From Alphaproteobacteria bacterium (GTDB taxonomy: Bacteria > Pseudomonadota > Alphaproteobacteria > Puniceispirillales > Puniceispirillaceae), in NCBI GenBank assembly GCA_011524805.1, contig WTJO01000044.1, positions 1 to 10,708 of the forward strand: a stretch of DNA of 10,708 nt, in the 5' to 3' direction. The position numbers and the translations under genes are program-made. Positions within the stretch are counted from its first letter, which is position 1; every line of letters starts with the position of its first letter. Shown here one piece after another: positions 1-7,430 of this stretch. The notes below the pieces were generated by a model. That model had not been told where the DNA came from. It searched no databases and was given only the letters and a program-made list of their open reading frames with translations.

Positions 1-878
1 GGCTGGCATTGATTGGCATTTTTGCGTCTATCTATCATCCTGTCGGTATTGCCATGCTTCTGAAAAATAGCAAAAATACAGGATTGAGGCTTGGGATAAA
101 TGGGGTGTTTGGCAATATGGGCGTTGCGTTTGCACCGCTGGTGATGGGGATTGTGCTGGTATATGGCGACTGGCGTGTTGGCTTCTGGCTATGCGGGGCG
201 GTGTGTCTTGTATATGCGATTATTTTTATGGCCAGACTGACAGACGGTCTTGAAACAGCTCAGAAAAAGACACAGAAGATAGGTCAGGGCTTTGCAACTG
301 GCTGGCAACGCGCATTATTTGCGCTTGCGCTTGTGACTTCTGCGGGCGGCTTTGTATTTGGTGCCATGACGTTTCTTGTACCACGCTATTTTGATATTGC
401 GCTTAGCGGGGTAACAACATCTGTTGCGCTGACCGGCCTGCTTGCATCACTTGTCTATGCGGTTGCATCATTTACGCAAGTAGGTGTCGGCTGGCTGATT
501 GACAGGGCATCTGCGCGCAATGTGCTGCTGGTAATGGCAACAGGTCAGGTTGTATTTATCGGCCTATCTGCGATGTTTACCGATTTTACCTTATTTTTTG
601 TAATGATGGCGGCAATGTGCTTTGTGTTTGGGCAAATTCCGATTACAGATGCAATAATGAGCCGCTATGTGCCTGATGCGTGGCGTGCCCGTGTGCTGAG
701 CATCAAATTTCTGCTAAATCTTAGTATTGGCGCCAGCGTATTGCCCTTATGCGGGATTTTGCTTCAGTCTGGCTTTCAAATGTACCATCTGTTCTATCTG
801 ATCAGCATTATCGCTATCCTGATCCTGCTGGCAGCGCTGATTTTGCCATTGCAGACAGCGCTTTCGCGCTCAGAATAA
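1..878 (+). CDS. MFS transporter, C-terminal part (5' end outside window)
   Basis: This reading frame is open from base 3 (291 residues visible) and its true start lies left of the window, so it is a partial gene. The product is a polytopic inner-membrane protein: I see a long hydrophobic stretch with a Gly-rich helix (GINGVFGNMG), a helix ending near MARL, a charged loop rich in Lys/Gln/Thr (about residues 75-95) and then six more hydrophobic segments. That fits helices 4 to 12 of a 12-helix Major Facilitator Superfamily carrier, with the loop being the central cytoplasmic one. RYVPDAWRARVLSIKF is the kind of conserved loop seen between helices 10 and 11. The substrate cannot be read from the sequence. 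Only 8 bases separate its stop from the GMC oxidoreductase start, so it probably imports (or exports) the substrate or product of that enzyme. The family call is firm; the specificity is unknown. Confidence 0.85.
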   Translation, partial: LALIGIFASIYHPVGIAMLLKNSKNTGLRLGINGVFGNMGVAFAPLVMGIVLVYGDWRVGFWLCGAVCLVYAIIFMARLTDGLETAQKKTQKIGQGFATGWQRALFALALVTSAGGFVFGAMTFLVPRYFDIALSGVTTSVALTGLLASLVYAVASFTQVGVGWLIDRASARNVLLVMATGQVVFIGLSAMFTDFTLFFVMMAAMCFVFGQIPITDAIMSRYVPDAWRARVLSIKFLLNLSIGASVLPLCGILLQSGFQMYHLFYLISIIAILILLAALILPLQTALSRSE

Positions 879-886
879 ATATCATC

Positions 887-2542
887 ATGAACGATAGACA
901 GCCTGCCACGCCAGCCCTAGAAGCAGATTTTGTGATTGTAGGCGCAGGGTCTGCGGGCTGTATTCTGGCAAACAGGCTGAGTGCGAACCCTGCATTTTCT
1001 GTCATTCTGATAGAGGCAGGCGGCGCAGATACCCATCCCTTTATCCATATGCCGGCAGGGTTTATAAATCTGATGAATAATCCTGCGCTTAACTGGCTGT
1101 ATACCAGCCAGCCACAGCCGCATCTGGATGGCCGAAACATGGCCATGCCGCGTGGCAAGGTGATGGGCGGCACATCATCTATAAATGGCATGCTATATGT
1201 CAGAGGCCAGTCGGCAGATTATGATGGCTGGGCACAGGCAGGCAATCAGGGCTGGTCATTTTCAGATGTTCTGCCCTATTTCAAAAAATCTGTAAAAACC
1301 CATATATCACCAGACATGCTGGATACGGAATTGCACGGTTTTGAAGGCGAGATGCAGATAAATGCGCCTGCCACACGCTATGACATTCTAGACAGGGTGA
1401 TAGAGGCAGCCGCAGAGTTGGGCTATCCGGCACCAACAGATTATAATGGCCACGCACAAACAGGATTTAGCTATTTCCAGCTTACCCAGAAACAGGGTAG
1501 GCGGCATTCAAGCTATCAGGCTTTTCTTGCGCCAGTAAAGGGCAAAAAAAATCTTAAAATAATTAAGAAAAAACAAGCGGTAAGAATAGCTTTTTCATGT
1601 GATGACGCACAAAAGGCAGATGGTATTTTTCTGTCTGATGGTCATGCTGAGCAATTTATCAGAGCGCACCGTGAGGTGGTGTTATCTGCTGGTGCCTTTG
1701 GCTCACCACAATTGCTAGAATTATCAGGGATTGGCAAGGCAGACAGGCTGAAACAGCTGGGGATAAAAGTAGTTGCCGATCTGCCGGCCGTGGGTGAGCA
1801 TCTGGCAGATCATTTTCTCACCCGCCTAAGCTACCGGCTGAAGGTAGATGACAGCCTGAATAGCCGGGTTTCAGGGGTTGGGTTATGGCGCGAGCTGATC
1901 AAATATGCATTTAGCGGAAAGGGCGCCTTGACCATGCCAGCCGGCATTGTTGGGGGATTTGTTGCTAGCCCTTATGCCGAGCCTGATGTGCCAGATATTC
2001 AATATCATATTGCGCATGCCAGCTTTGCCAATCCTGCAAAGCGGCAGTTTGATAGCTTTCCCGGTCTGTCGATAGGGCCGTGCCAGCTGAGGCCACATAG
2101 CCGCGGTCATGTACATATCGCTTCGGCCAACCCGTTTGATGCGCCGCATATCCAGCCAAATTACCTTGCAGATGAACGTGACAGACAGGTGCTTCTTGCC
2201 GGTATAGCCATGGCAAGAGAGCTGATGCAAAGCACGGTGATGGCGCCTGTCATTGAAGCAGAAACCCGCCCAGGCGCGGGCATAATATCAGATAATGAAT
2301 TAATGGCGTTTGTAAGAGAAACAGGCAATACTGTATATCATCCTGTATCTACCTGTCGCATGGGGCCGGAGGATCAGGCAGACCATGTTGTCACACCTGA
2401 TTTGAAGGTCAGGCAGATTCGCAATCTGCGTGTAGCAGATGCCTCTATCATGCCATCTATCACCTCAGGAAATACCCATGCGCCAACAATGATGATAGCT
2501 GAAAAGGCAGCAGACATGATCCTTGCAAGCCATCGAACCTAA
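887..2542 (+). CDS. GMC-family FAD-dependent alcohol oxidoreductase
   Basis: A 551-residue flavoprotein of the glucose-methanol-choline family, which oxidises an alcohol group to an aldehyde or ketone with FAD. Visible landmarks are the FAD-binding GAGSAG at residues 19-24, the first GMC signature (MGGTSSINGMLYVRG, from residue 93), the second signature (GAFGSPQLLELSGIG) in the middle, and the C-terminal active-site pair: H485 in YHPVSTCRMG and H531 in GNTHAPTMMIAEKA. Length is normal for the family. I chose ATG 887 over an upstream in-frame ATG at 749, because the longer form would run 130 bases into the MFS gene and add a sequence without family character. The start has no clear ribosome binding site, so it may be translated by coupling to the MFS gene 8 bases upstream. 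Members are often labelled choline dehydrogenase, but that family normally has Asn where this protein has H531, so the substrate should be left open. Confidence 0.93.
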   Translation: MNDRQPATPALEADFVIVGAGSAGCILANRLSANPAFSVILIEAGGADTHPFIHMPAGFINLMNNPALNWLYTSQPQPHLDGRNMAMPRGKVMGGTSSINGMLYVRGQSADYDGWAQAGNQGWSFSDVLPYFKKSVKTHISPDMLDTELHGFEGEMQINAPATRYDILDRVIEAAAELGYPAPTDYNGHAQTGFSYFQLTQKQGRRHSSYQAFLAPVKGKKNLKIIKKKQAVRIAFSCDDAQKADGIFLSDGHAEQFIRAHREVVLSAGAFGSPQLLELSGIGKADRLKQLGIKVVADLPAVGEHLADHFLTRLSYRLKVDDSLNSRVSGVGLWRELIKYAFSGKGALTMPAGIVGGFVASPYAEPDVPDIQYHIAHASFANPAKRQFDSFPGLSIGPCQLRPHSRGHVHIASANPFDAPHIQPNYLADERDRQVLLAGIAMARELMQSTVMAPVIEAETRPGAGIISDNELMAFVRETGNTVYHPVSTCRMGPEDQADHVVTPDLKVRQIRNLRVADASIMPSITSGNTHAPTMMIAEKAADMILASHRT

Positions 2543-2564
2543 CACAGGAAAGAGGATACGTGCC

Positions 2565-2870
2565 ATGCATGTGATTATTTTCGAAGTATATCCAAAACAG
2601 GGCAAAGCAGATGATTATTTTGAACTGGCAGCCGAGTTGAAGCCTTTGCTTGAAGAACAGCCCGGTTTTATCGCAGTAGAGCGGTTTCAAAGCCTGAATG
2701 ACAGTCAGAAATATCTGTCAATTTCTTCATGGGAAAGTGAAGAGGCAATAAAAAACTGGCGTGAAAATATCGAGCATCAACAGGCGCAGAATGCAGGCAA
2801 AACATCAATATTTTCGAAATATCGGATCCGTGTGGCAGAAGTTGTGCGTGATTATGACTTCACGGCATAA
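2565..2870 (+). CDS. ABM-domain (antibiotic biosynthesis monooxygenase-like) small protein
   Basis: A 101-residue protein of the dimeric alpha-beta barrel type (ABM family). It starts with a beta strand (MHVIIFEVYP), then an amphipathic helix (DDYFELAAELKPLLEEQPGF), and continues with VERFQSL, YLSISSWESEEAIKNWREN, an HQQAQ helix and a C-terminal strand (YRIRVAEVV), the usual order for this fold. Family members include cofactor-free monooxygenases and also proteins with no known catalysis, so no reaction is assigned. ATG 2565 is preferred over the upstream ATG at 2523, since it is preceded by a good purine-rich ribosome binding site (AGGAAAGAGGA, ending 9 bases before it) and the protein then begins directly with the first strand of the fold. 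The 22-base gap after the GMC gene suggests one operon. It could act on or protect against the oxidised product of the GMC enzyme; that is inference. Confidence 0.85.
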   Translation: MHVIIFEVYPKQGKADDYFELAAELKPLLEEQPGFIAVERFQSLNDSQKYLSISSWESEEAIKNWRENIEHQQAQNAGKTSIFSKYRIRVAEVVRDYDFTA

Positions 2871-2887
2871 ACAACATATCAGCGCTA

Positions 2888-3370
2888 TCAGGATACCAGC
2901 TGGATGCCAAAGGCAATACCGATGCCGAATATGATATGGGTTGCCAGCGCAATAGCGCATATTTTGAGCGGCGCAGGTGTGTTTCGTGCAAATACGCCTT
3001 TGCCCATACATGGCAGAAACATAAACCACGGCACCACCACGCTTGCTGCCCCGAAAATAAATCCGTCTATCAGAGATGTGGTAAGATGGCCTGTATGCAT
3101 CAGCACCAAATAGATGGCCGCATAGCCACAACCAACAGCATAATGAAACACCCACCCAAGCGGCAATTCGAATGACAGGGCAGGGGCGGTTTCAATTTCA
3201 GGATTTACCAGCTTTCCTTTTGTTGCAAGCGCATAGGCCCACCGCCCTACAATATGCCACGCCGAGGGCGGATTGCCTGACAGCAGATAAAATATCCGTT
3301 GCCATATATCCATAAACAGACAGCCTGCAACGCCGCCACACAAAATCTGAAACAGATATGTTTGCATCAT
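2888..3370 (-). CDS. DUF2938 family membrane protein
   Basis: A 160-residue integral membrane protein that I recognise as DUF2938, a family of unknown function. Family-like features are the N-terminal helix followed by M20-D21-x-W, VGRW at 41-44, LGWVFHYAVG at 71-80, a proline-containing helix ending PCMGKG (120-125), TPAP at 131-134 and a last helix with H145. I count about four membrane segments (near residues 5-30, 72-92, 100-120 and 137-158). There are two adjacent ATG codons (3370 and 3367); AGAAAGA lies a few bases upstream and serves either. The gene sits 42 bases downstream of the SDR gene on the same strand, so the two are probably co-transcribed. Its 3' end lies 17 bases from the end of the ABM gene, tail to tail, without a recognisable terminator. 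No function is claimed. Confidence 0.85.
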   Translation of the reverse strand: MMQTYLFQILCGGVAGCLFMDIWQRIFYLLSGNPPSAWHIVGRWAYALATKGKLVNPEIETAPALSFELPLGWVFHYAVGCGYAAIYLVLMHTGHLTTSLIDGFIFGAASVVVPWFMFLPCMGKGVFARNTPAPLKICAIALATHIIFGIGIAFGIQLVS

Positions 3371-3412
3371 AATTGTCTTTCTATCAGCCTGTTTTTGCCC
3401 TGCTTATCCGGA

Positions 3413-4189
3413 CTAGATATATTGCCCGCCACCATCCATATCGATCACTGTGCCAGATAGATAGCCAACCCCGTCAGAACAGCACATCACGGCCAGATTG
3501 GCAACCTCGTCAGGCTGTTTCAGACGGCCAAAGGGCAGCTGGGACGCATCAAGCATATCACGCCATTTTTCAGCATCACCATATTTTGATAAAGCACGTT
3601 TCTGATAGAGCGATTTCACCCTGTCTGTCTCGGTAGCAGATGGGTTAATGCCAAACACTCTGACCTGATGGTTTTGCAATTCTGCGCCAAGCGCCTGAGT
3701 AAAGGCAATTAGGGCAGCATTGCCAGCTGACCCGCAAATATAGTCAGCGCGCAGGGCACGGCCTGCCATGCCGATGATATTTACAATGGTGCCATATTTG
3801 CGTGTTTTCATCATCTGTCCGTAAAGCTGGCACATATGGATATAGCCAAATACCTTCAGCTCCCAGCTTGCCCGCCATTGATCAAGTGTCATATCAAACA
3901 GCCCGCCGCCCTGAATAGCGCCTGCATTATTGACCAGAATATCGACATGCTGCACCTGCTCGAACAGGCTGTGTCGTGCCTTCTCGTCAGCAAGGTCTGC
4001 GCATATGGCATTAGGATTTGCGCCGGTTGTATCGCTAATCTTCTGTCTGGCCAGCTCAAGACGTTCCGGATCTTGCGAAACCATGGTAATAAGCGCGCCT
4101 TCACTGGCAAATTTATGGGCGCATGCATAGCCAATGCCGCGTGATGCGCCGGTGATGAGAATGTTTTTATTGTTTAGGCCAGTCTGCAT
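3413..4189 (-). CDS. Short-chain dehydrogenase/reductase-fold protein with non-canonical active site
   Basis: A 258-residue protein with the classical SDR Rossmann fold. The N-terminal nucleotide-binding motif TGASRGIG is at residues 13-20, a conserved Asp in ADLAD at about 65, NNAG at 87-90, and the C-terminal SGTVIDMDGGG is typical of the family. The catalytic centre is unusual: the strand that normally ends in the catalytic Ser reads IVNIIG with Gly140, and the YxxxK motif reads Y150-I-C-G-S, so Lys is replaced by Ser154. The following SAGNAALIAFTQALG aligns with the usual helix after YxxxK, so this is not a frame error. From memory, a subgroup of SDR proteins shares the Y-I-x-G-S-A-G-N pattern. 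The start at 4189 has a strong ribosome binding site (AAAAGGAA). It is divergent from the ABC permease. The fold is certain; whether it is a working oxidoreductase is not. Confidence 0.9.
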   Translation of the reverse strand: MQTGLNNKNILITGASRGIGYACAHKFASEGALITMVSQDPERLELARQKISDTTGANPNAICADLADEKARHSLFEQVQHVDILVNNAGAIQGGGLFDMTLDQWRASWELKVFGYIHMCQLYGQMMKTRKYGTIVNIIGMAGRALRADYICGSAGNAALIAFTQALGAELQNHQVRVFGINPSATETDRVKSLYQKRALSKYGDAEKWRDMLDASQLPFGRLKQPDEVANLAVMCCSDGVGYLSGTVIDMDGGGQYI

Positions 4190-4335
4190 GACAGATTCCT
4201 TTTCAGGGAGTAAAATTTACGTTTCGGCCTGCAAAACAAGGCATGGTACAACAGGCTGTCTTGGGCTATAACCGGACATGGAAAAAAGGCTATATCTATA
4301 TTTAGCACCAGATTAACCATAATGTTAACAGCCAT
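4190..4335. promoter_or_regulatory. Divergent intergenic region between SDR and ABC permease genes
   Basis: This 146-base region must hold promoters for both flanking genes. It contains an 11-base inverted repeat GTAAA-A-TTTAC (4210-4220) about 20 bases from the SDR start, a GCCTG/CAGGC pair (4227-4231 and 4252-4256), an AT-rich stretch around 4291-4302, and TTAAC-N6-GTTAA (4313-4317 and 4324-4328) just 7 bases before the permease start. I could not find a convincing pair of -35 and -10 boxes, nor a good match to a Fur or Irr box, so the iron regulation one might expect for this permease family is not supported by the sequence. Confidence 0.35.
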
Positions 4336-5997
4336 ATGATTGCTACCAAATATAAAATTGATGGCGAGCGGGGGCATATTCGCTCGGTTTCCAGCCGGAG
4401 GTTTCTGCAAACAGGCATGCTTTGTCTGCTGTTTGCAATATTATCATCTCCTGTTCTGTCGATTTTAATCGTAGCCTCAGGCAATACTGGCGGGCTGTTT
4501 GTACATCTGCTTGATACAGTGCTGCCCCGATATATGCTGAACACAATCCTGCTGATGTGTGGTGTCGGCATAATTGCTGGCATAATTGGGGTGTCTGCGG
4601 CGTGGGTTGTATGCAGATATGAATTTTGGGGGCGGCAAATATTTGATTTTCTGCTGGTACTGCCGGCCGCAATCCCTGCCTATATTATTGCCTATGCCTA
4701 TACTGATTTTCTTGAATATTCAGGGCCTGTGCAAACTGGTCTTAGGGCGCTATTCGGATGGAATAATGCACAAGATTACTGGTTTTTCGAGATTAGATCG
4801 CTAGGCGGCGCCATGGTGATGATGGGGCTGGTGCTATATCCTTATGTGTATCTGATGGTACGCACAGCGCTTAGGCAGACATCATCTGGCTTTTTTGAGG
4901 TGGGTATGCTGTCAGGCCGTGCAGTGTTCGGAACAATCGCATTGCCGCTTGTCAGGCCAGCCATTGCGGCAGGGCTCGCAGTTGTGCTGATGGAGGTGAT
5001 TTCCGATTTCGGAACTGTGGATTATTTCGCTGTCGAGACCCTTACATTAGGCATTTTCAATGTCTGGATCGGGATGGGCAGTATCGAGGCAGCATCCCAG
5101 CTTGCCCTGTTTGCGTTTTTACTGATAGGTCTGCTGATTTCTGTTGAGATGTTTGCGCGTAGGCGCGGTGGTGTATCAAATGCCTCTTCTGGCCGGCTTG
5201 GCGTGCCGCGGATTGCGCCATCTGCGCTGATAAATTGTCTGTGTGTGCTGATATGCGCCCTGCCGATAGGGTTTGGCTTTATCGTGCCTGCGCTTGTGTT
5301 GGTCAGCCATATATCAGACAGCGCGATTGACGCACTGCATTTGCCATATGCCAGACTTATCTGGCATTCATTGATGCTGGCATCGCTAGCTGCCTGTATG
5401 GTGATGGCTGTGGGATTTGCATTAATAGCCTTTTCGCGTCTGGGGCAGGGCAGAGGCGCAAAACTCCTATCTGGTATTTCGATTCTTGGATATGCCTTTC
5501 CGGGCACCATTCTGGCAATTGGCGTGCTGTTTATTAGTGGCATGCTGGATAGTATATTTGAATTTCTGTCAGTTGAGCTGTTTGTTACCGGTTCTCTTGC
5601 CATGCTGTTATTTGGTCTGCTGGTCAGGTTTCTGGCTGTCGGGTTTGGCTCGCTTGCCACGGCGATTGAGAAAATGCCGCCATTCATGCTGGAATCAGGC
5701 CAAATTCTTGGGCATAATTTTACCTCGATATTGCGGCAGGTATTTTTACCTCAATTGAAATATCCGTTGCTGGTAGGCGGCATGCTGGTATTTGTGGATG
5801 TCCTAAAAGAATTGCCGCTTACCTTACTGTTACGGCCATTTGCATTTGAAACATTTGCGACTATTTCATATGAATATGCAAAAGAAGAGATGATCGAGGT
5901 TGCAGCATTGCCAGCATTGTTTATCATTTTGATAGGGATAGTGCCGGTATTTATCGCCAATCATGTGCTGGCTGCCAATACTGGCAGACCATCATAG
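4336..5997 (+). CDS. Ferric-iron-type ABC transporter permease (two fused permease domains)
   Basis: A 553-residue inner-membrane protein made of two binding-protein-dependent permease domains in tandem, about residues 65-270 and 340-545, each with about six hydrophobic helices. The architecture and length match FbpB/SfuB/HitB, the permease of Fe(III) importers, and the stretch VISDFGTVDYFAVETLTLGIF with downstream WIGMGSIEAASQLA is typical of that family. ATPase-contacting loops are visible near residues 186-210 (EVGMLSG...LPLVRPA) and again in the second half (ESGQILG...FLPQLKYPLL). The start is fixed by an in-frame TAA at 4327-4329; ATG 4336 lacks a clear ribosome binding site, and ATG 4417 (residue 28) is an alternative. 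No periplasmic binding protein or ATPase gene lies beside it, which is unusual. Related permeases also carry other ligands such as thiamine or phosphonate compounds, so iron is likely but not proven. Confidence 0.88.
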   Translation: MIATKYKIDGERGHIRSVSSRRFLQTGMLCLLFAILSSPVLSILIVASGNTGGLFVHLLDTVLPRYMLNTILLMCGVGIIAGIIGVSAAWVVCRYEFWGRQIFDFLLVLPAAIPAYIIAYAYTDFLEYSGPVQTGLRALFGWNNAQDYWFFEIRSLGGAMVMMGLVLYPYVYLMVRTALRQTSSGFFEVGMLSGRAVFGTIALPLVRPAIAAGLAVVLMEVISDFGTVDYFAVETLTLGIFNVWIGMGSIEAASQLALFAFLLIGLLISVEMFARRRGGVSNASSGRLGVPRIAPSALINCLCVLICALPIGFGFIVPALVLVSHISDSAIDALHLPYARLIWHSLMLASLAACMVMAVGFALIAFSRLGQGRGAKLLSGISILGYAFPGTILAIGVLFISGMLDSIFEFLSVELFVTGSLAMLLFGLLVRFLAVGFGSLATAIEKMPPFMLESGQILGHNFTSILRQVFLPQLKYPLLVGGMLVFVDVLKELPLTLLLRPFAFETFATISYEYAKEEMIEVAALPALFIILIGIVPVFIANHVLAANTGRPS

Positions 5998-6026
5998 CAT
6001 ATGTTGGGATATGAAAGGATCAGAAG

Positions 6027-7430
6027 ATGAGCAAACTTGCTTCAGCACAGGATTTTAGCAAGCAGGGGGTAGCTGATGCTATCGCTGTTCTAAAACAGCA
6101 ATTTGGTGATCGTCTATCTGAATCAGAGGCTGTGCGCTCACACCATAGCCATACAACAACACGAATACCACAGCAGCTTCCTGATGCAGTCATTTTTGCC
6201 AGTTCGACACAGGATATCAGCGATATTGTTAGCGCATGTCACAAATATGGATGTCCGGTAATTGCCTTCGGTATTGGCTCGTCTCTTGAAGGTCATGTCA
6301 ATGCACCTTTTGGCGGAATATGTATTGATACCAGTGAGATGAATAATGTACTTAATGTCAATACTGAAGATTTAGATGCTGTTGTCCAACCTGGTGTGAC
6401 CAGAGAAGCATTGAATGAATATCTCAGGGATACCGGCCTGTTTTTCCCGATTGATCCCGGTGCCAATGCCTCGCTTGGCGGTATGGCGGCCACCCGCGCC
6501 TCGGGTACCAATGCGGTGCGCTATGGCACGATGAAAGATAATGTGCTGGCACTGGAAGCCGTGATGGCAGATGGACGGATTATCCGTACAGGCTCGCGGG
6601 CAAAGAAAACAGCCGCCGGATATGATTTAACGCGGCTACTGGTTGGCTCTGAGGGCACGTTGGGCATTATCACCGAGCTTACCCTGAAATTATATGGTGT
6701 GCCTGAGATGATCGCAGGGGGGATATGCTCGTTTCCGTCTATTGAGGCTGCCTGTAATGCAGTGATTACAACCATTCAATATGGCATTCCTGTATCCAGA
6801 ATTGAGTTGCTTGATGAAGTTCAGGTGCGCGCCTGTAACAGATATTCAGGACTGGAATTGCCTGAAAGCCCGTTATTATTGCTAGAATTTCACGGCACAG
6901 AGGCAGGCGTTGCCGAACAGGCAGAATTATTCACGTCAATTGCCGGCGATTTTACAGATGCCGAATTTGTCTGGACAACTGATGCCGCAGAACGCAAAAA
7001 GCTGTGGAAGGCGCGGCATGATGCCTATTTTGCAACCATGAACCTGATGCCGGGCGGTTCTGGTGTGTCAACAGATGTATGTGTGCCGATATCACGACTG
7101 GCTGAATGTGTGAATGAAACCCATCAGGATATTCAGGATGCAGGTCTGCTTTCAACCATTGTCGGGCATGTGGGGGATGGCAATTTTCACTGTATGCCGC
7201 TTGCCATGCCAGATGATAAAGATATGAATGCCCGTATCTCGAAATTTGTTGAGCGCCTGTCAGAGCGCGCAATCCGGATGGGCGGTACCTGCACTGGCGA
7301 GCATGGTATCGGGCAGGGAAAACAGCAATATCTGCTAGAAGAAATGGGCGAATCTGTTGAATTTATGAAAATGATAAAGACAACATTTGATCCCAAAGGG
7401 ATAATGAACCCCGGAAAAATCTTTTTCTAG
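6027..7430 (+). CDS. FAD-binding D-lactate/glycolate dehydrogenase-type oxidoreductase (GlcD/LDHD family)
   Basis: A 467-residue flavoprotein with an N-terminal FAD-binding (PCMH/VAO-type) domain and a C-terminal FAD-oxidase domain. It would oxidise a D-2-hydroxy acid such as D-lactate or glycolate to the 2-oxo acid and pass electrons to the respiratory chain. Visible motifs are GIGSSLEGH (82-90), DPGANASLGGMAATRASGTN (143-162), which lines the FAD, the metal-binding GHVGDGNFH with H381 and H388, CTGEHGIG with E425 and H426, and the terminal FDPKGIMNPGKIF. Length fits cytochrome-linked D-lactate dehydrogenase and single-subunit LDHD rather than the three-subunit glycolate oxidase, and no GlcE or GlcF gene is near. 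The start has a GAAAGGA ribosome binding site. It lies 29 bases after the permease gene and is probably co-transcribed with it. The family is firm; D-lactate is the best guess for substrate. Confidence 0.9.
   Translation: MSKLASAQDFSKQGVADAIAVLKQQFGDRLSESEAVRSHHSHTTTRIPQQLPDAVIFASSTQDISDIVSACHKYGCPVIAFGIGSSLEGHVNAPFGGICIDTSEMNNVLNVNTEDLDAVVQPGVTREALNEYLRDTGLFFPIDPGANASLGGMAATRASGTNAVRYGTMKDNVLALEAVMADGRIIRTGSRAKKTAAGYDLTRLLVGSEGTLGIITELTLKLYGVPEMIAGGICSFPSIEAACNAVITTIQYGIPVSRIELLDEVQVRACNRYSGLELPESPLLLLEFHGTEAGVAEQAELFTSIAGDFTDAEFVWTTDAAERKKLWKARHDAYFATMNLMPGGSGVSTDVCVPISRLAECVNETHQDIQDAGLLSTIVGHVGDGNFHCMPLAMPDDKDMNARISKFVERLSERAIRMGGTCTGEHGIGQGKQQYLLEEMGESVEFMKMIKTTFDPKGIMNPGKIFF

Noticed and set aside
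749..886. 46-residue N-terminal extension of the GMC oxidoreductase
   Set aside because: It lies within the MFS coding sequence in another frame, and the protein normally begins shortly before the GAGSAG motif, which fits the start at 887.
887..2542. Choline dehydrogenase (betA) call for the GMC enzyme
   Set aside because: No betaine aldehyde dehydrogenase or betaine regulator is nearby, and the second catalytic residue is His instead of the Asn expected for choline-type enzymes.
2523..2564. 14-residue N-terminal extension of the ABM-fold protein
   Set aside because: It overlaps the end of the GMC gene, while ATG 2565 has a good ribosome binding site and begins at the first strand of the fold.
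2847..2864. CGTGA/TCACG inverted repeat near the end of the ABM gene as a terminator
   Set aside because: The stem is only 5 base pairs with an 8-base loop, lies in coding sequence and has no T-run.
3373..4144. Plus-strand frames of 66 to 102 codons across the SDR gene
   Set aside because: They overlap a well supported minus-strand gene and show no domain or ribosome binding site of their own.
5022..5687. 221-codon open frame on the minus strand inside the ABC permease gene
   Set aside because: The plus-strand permease is a clear family member over the same stretch. The antisense translation has no recognisable domain and is a compositional shadow.
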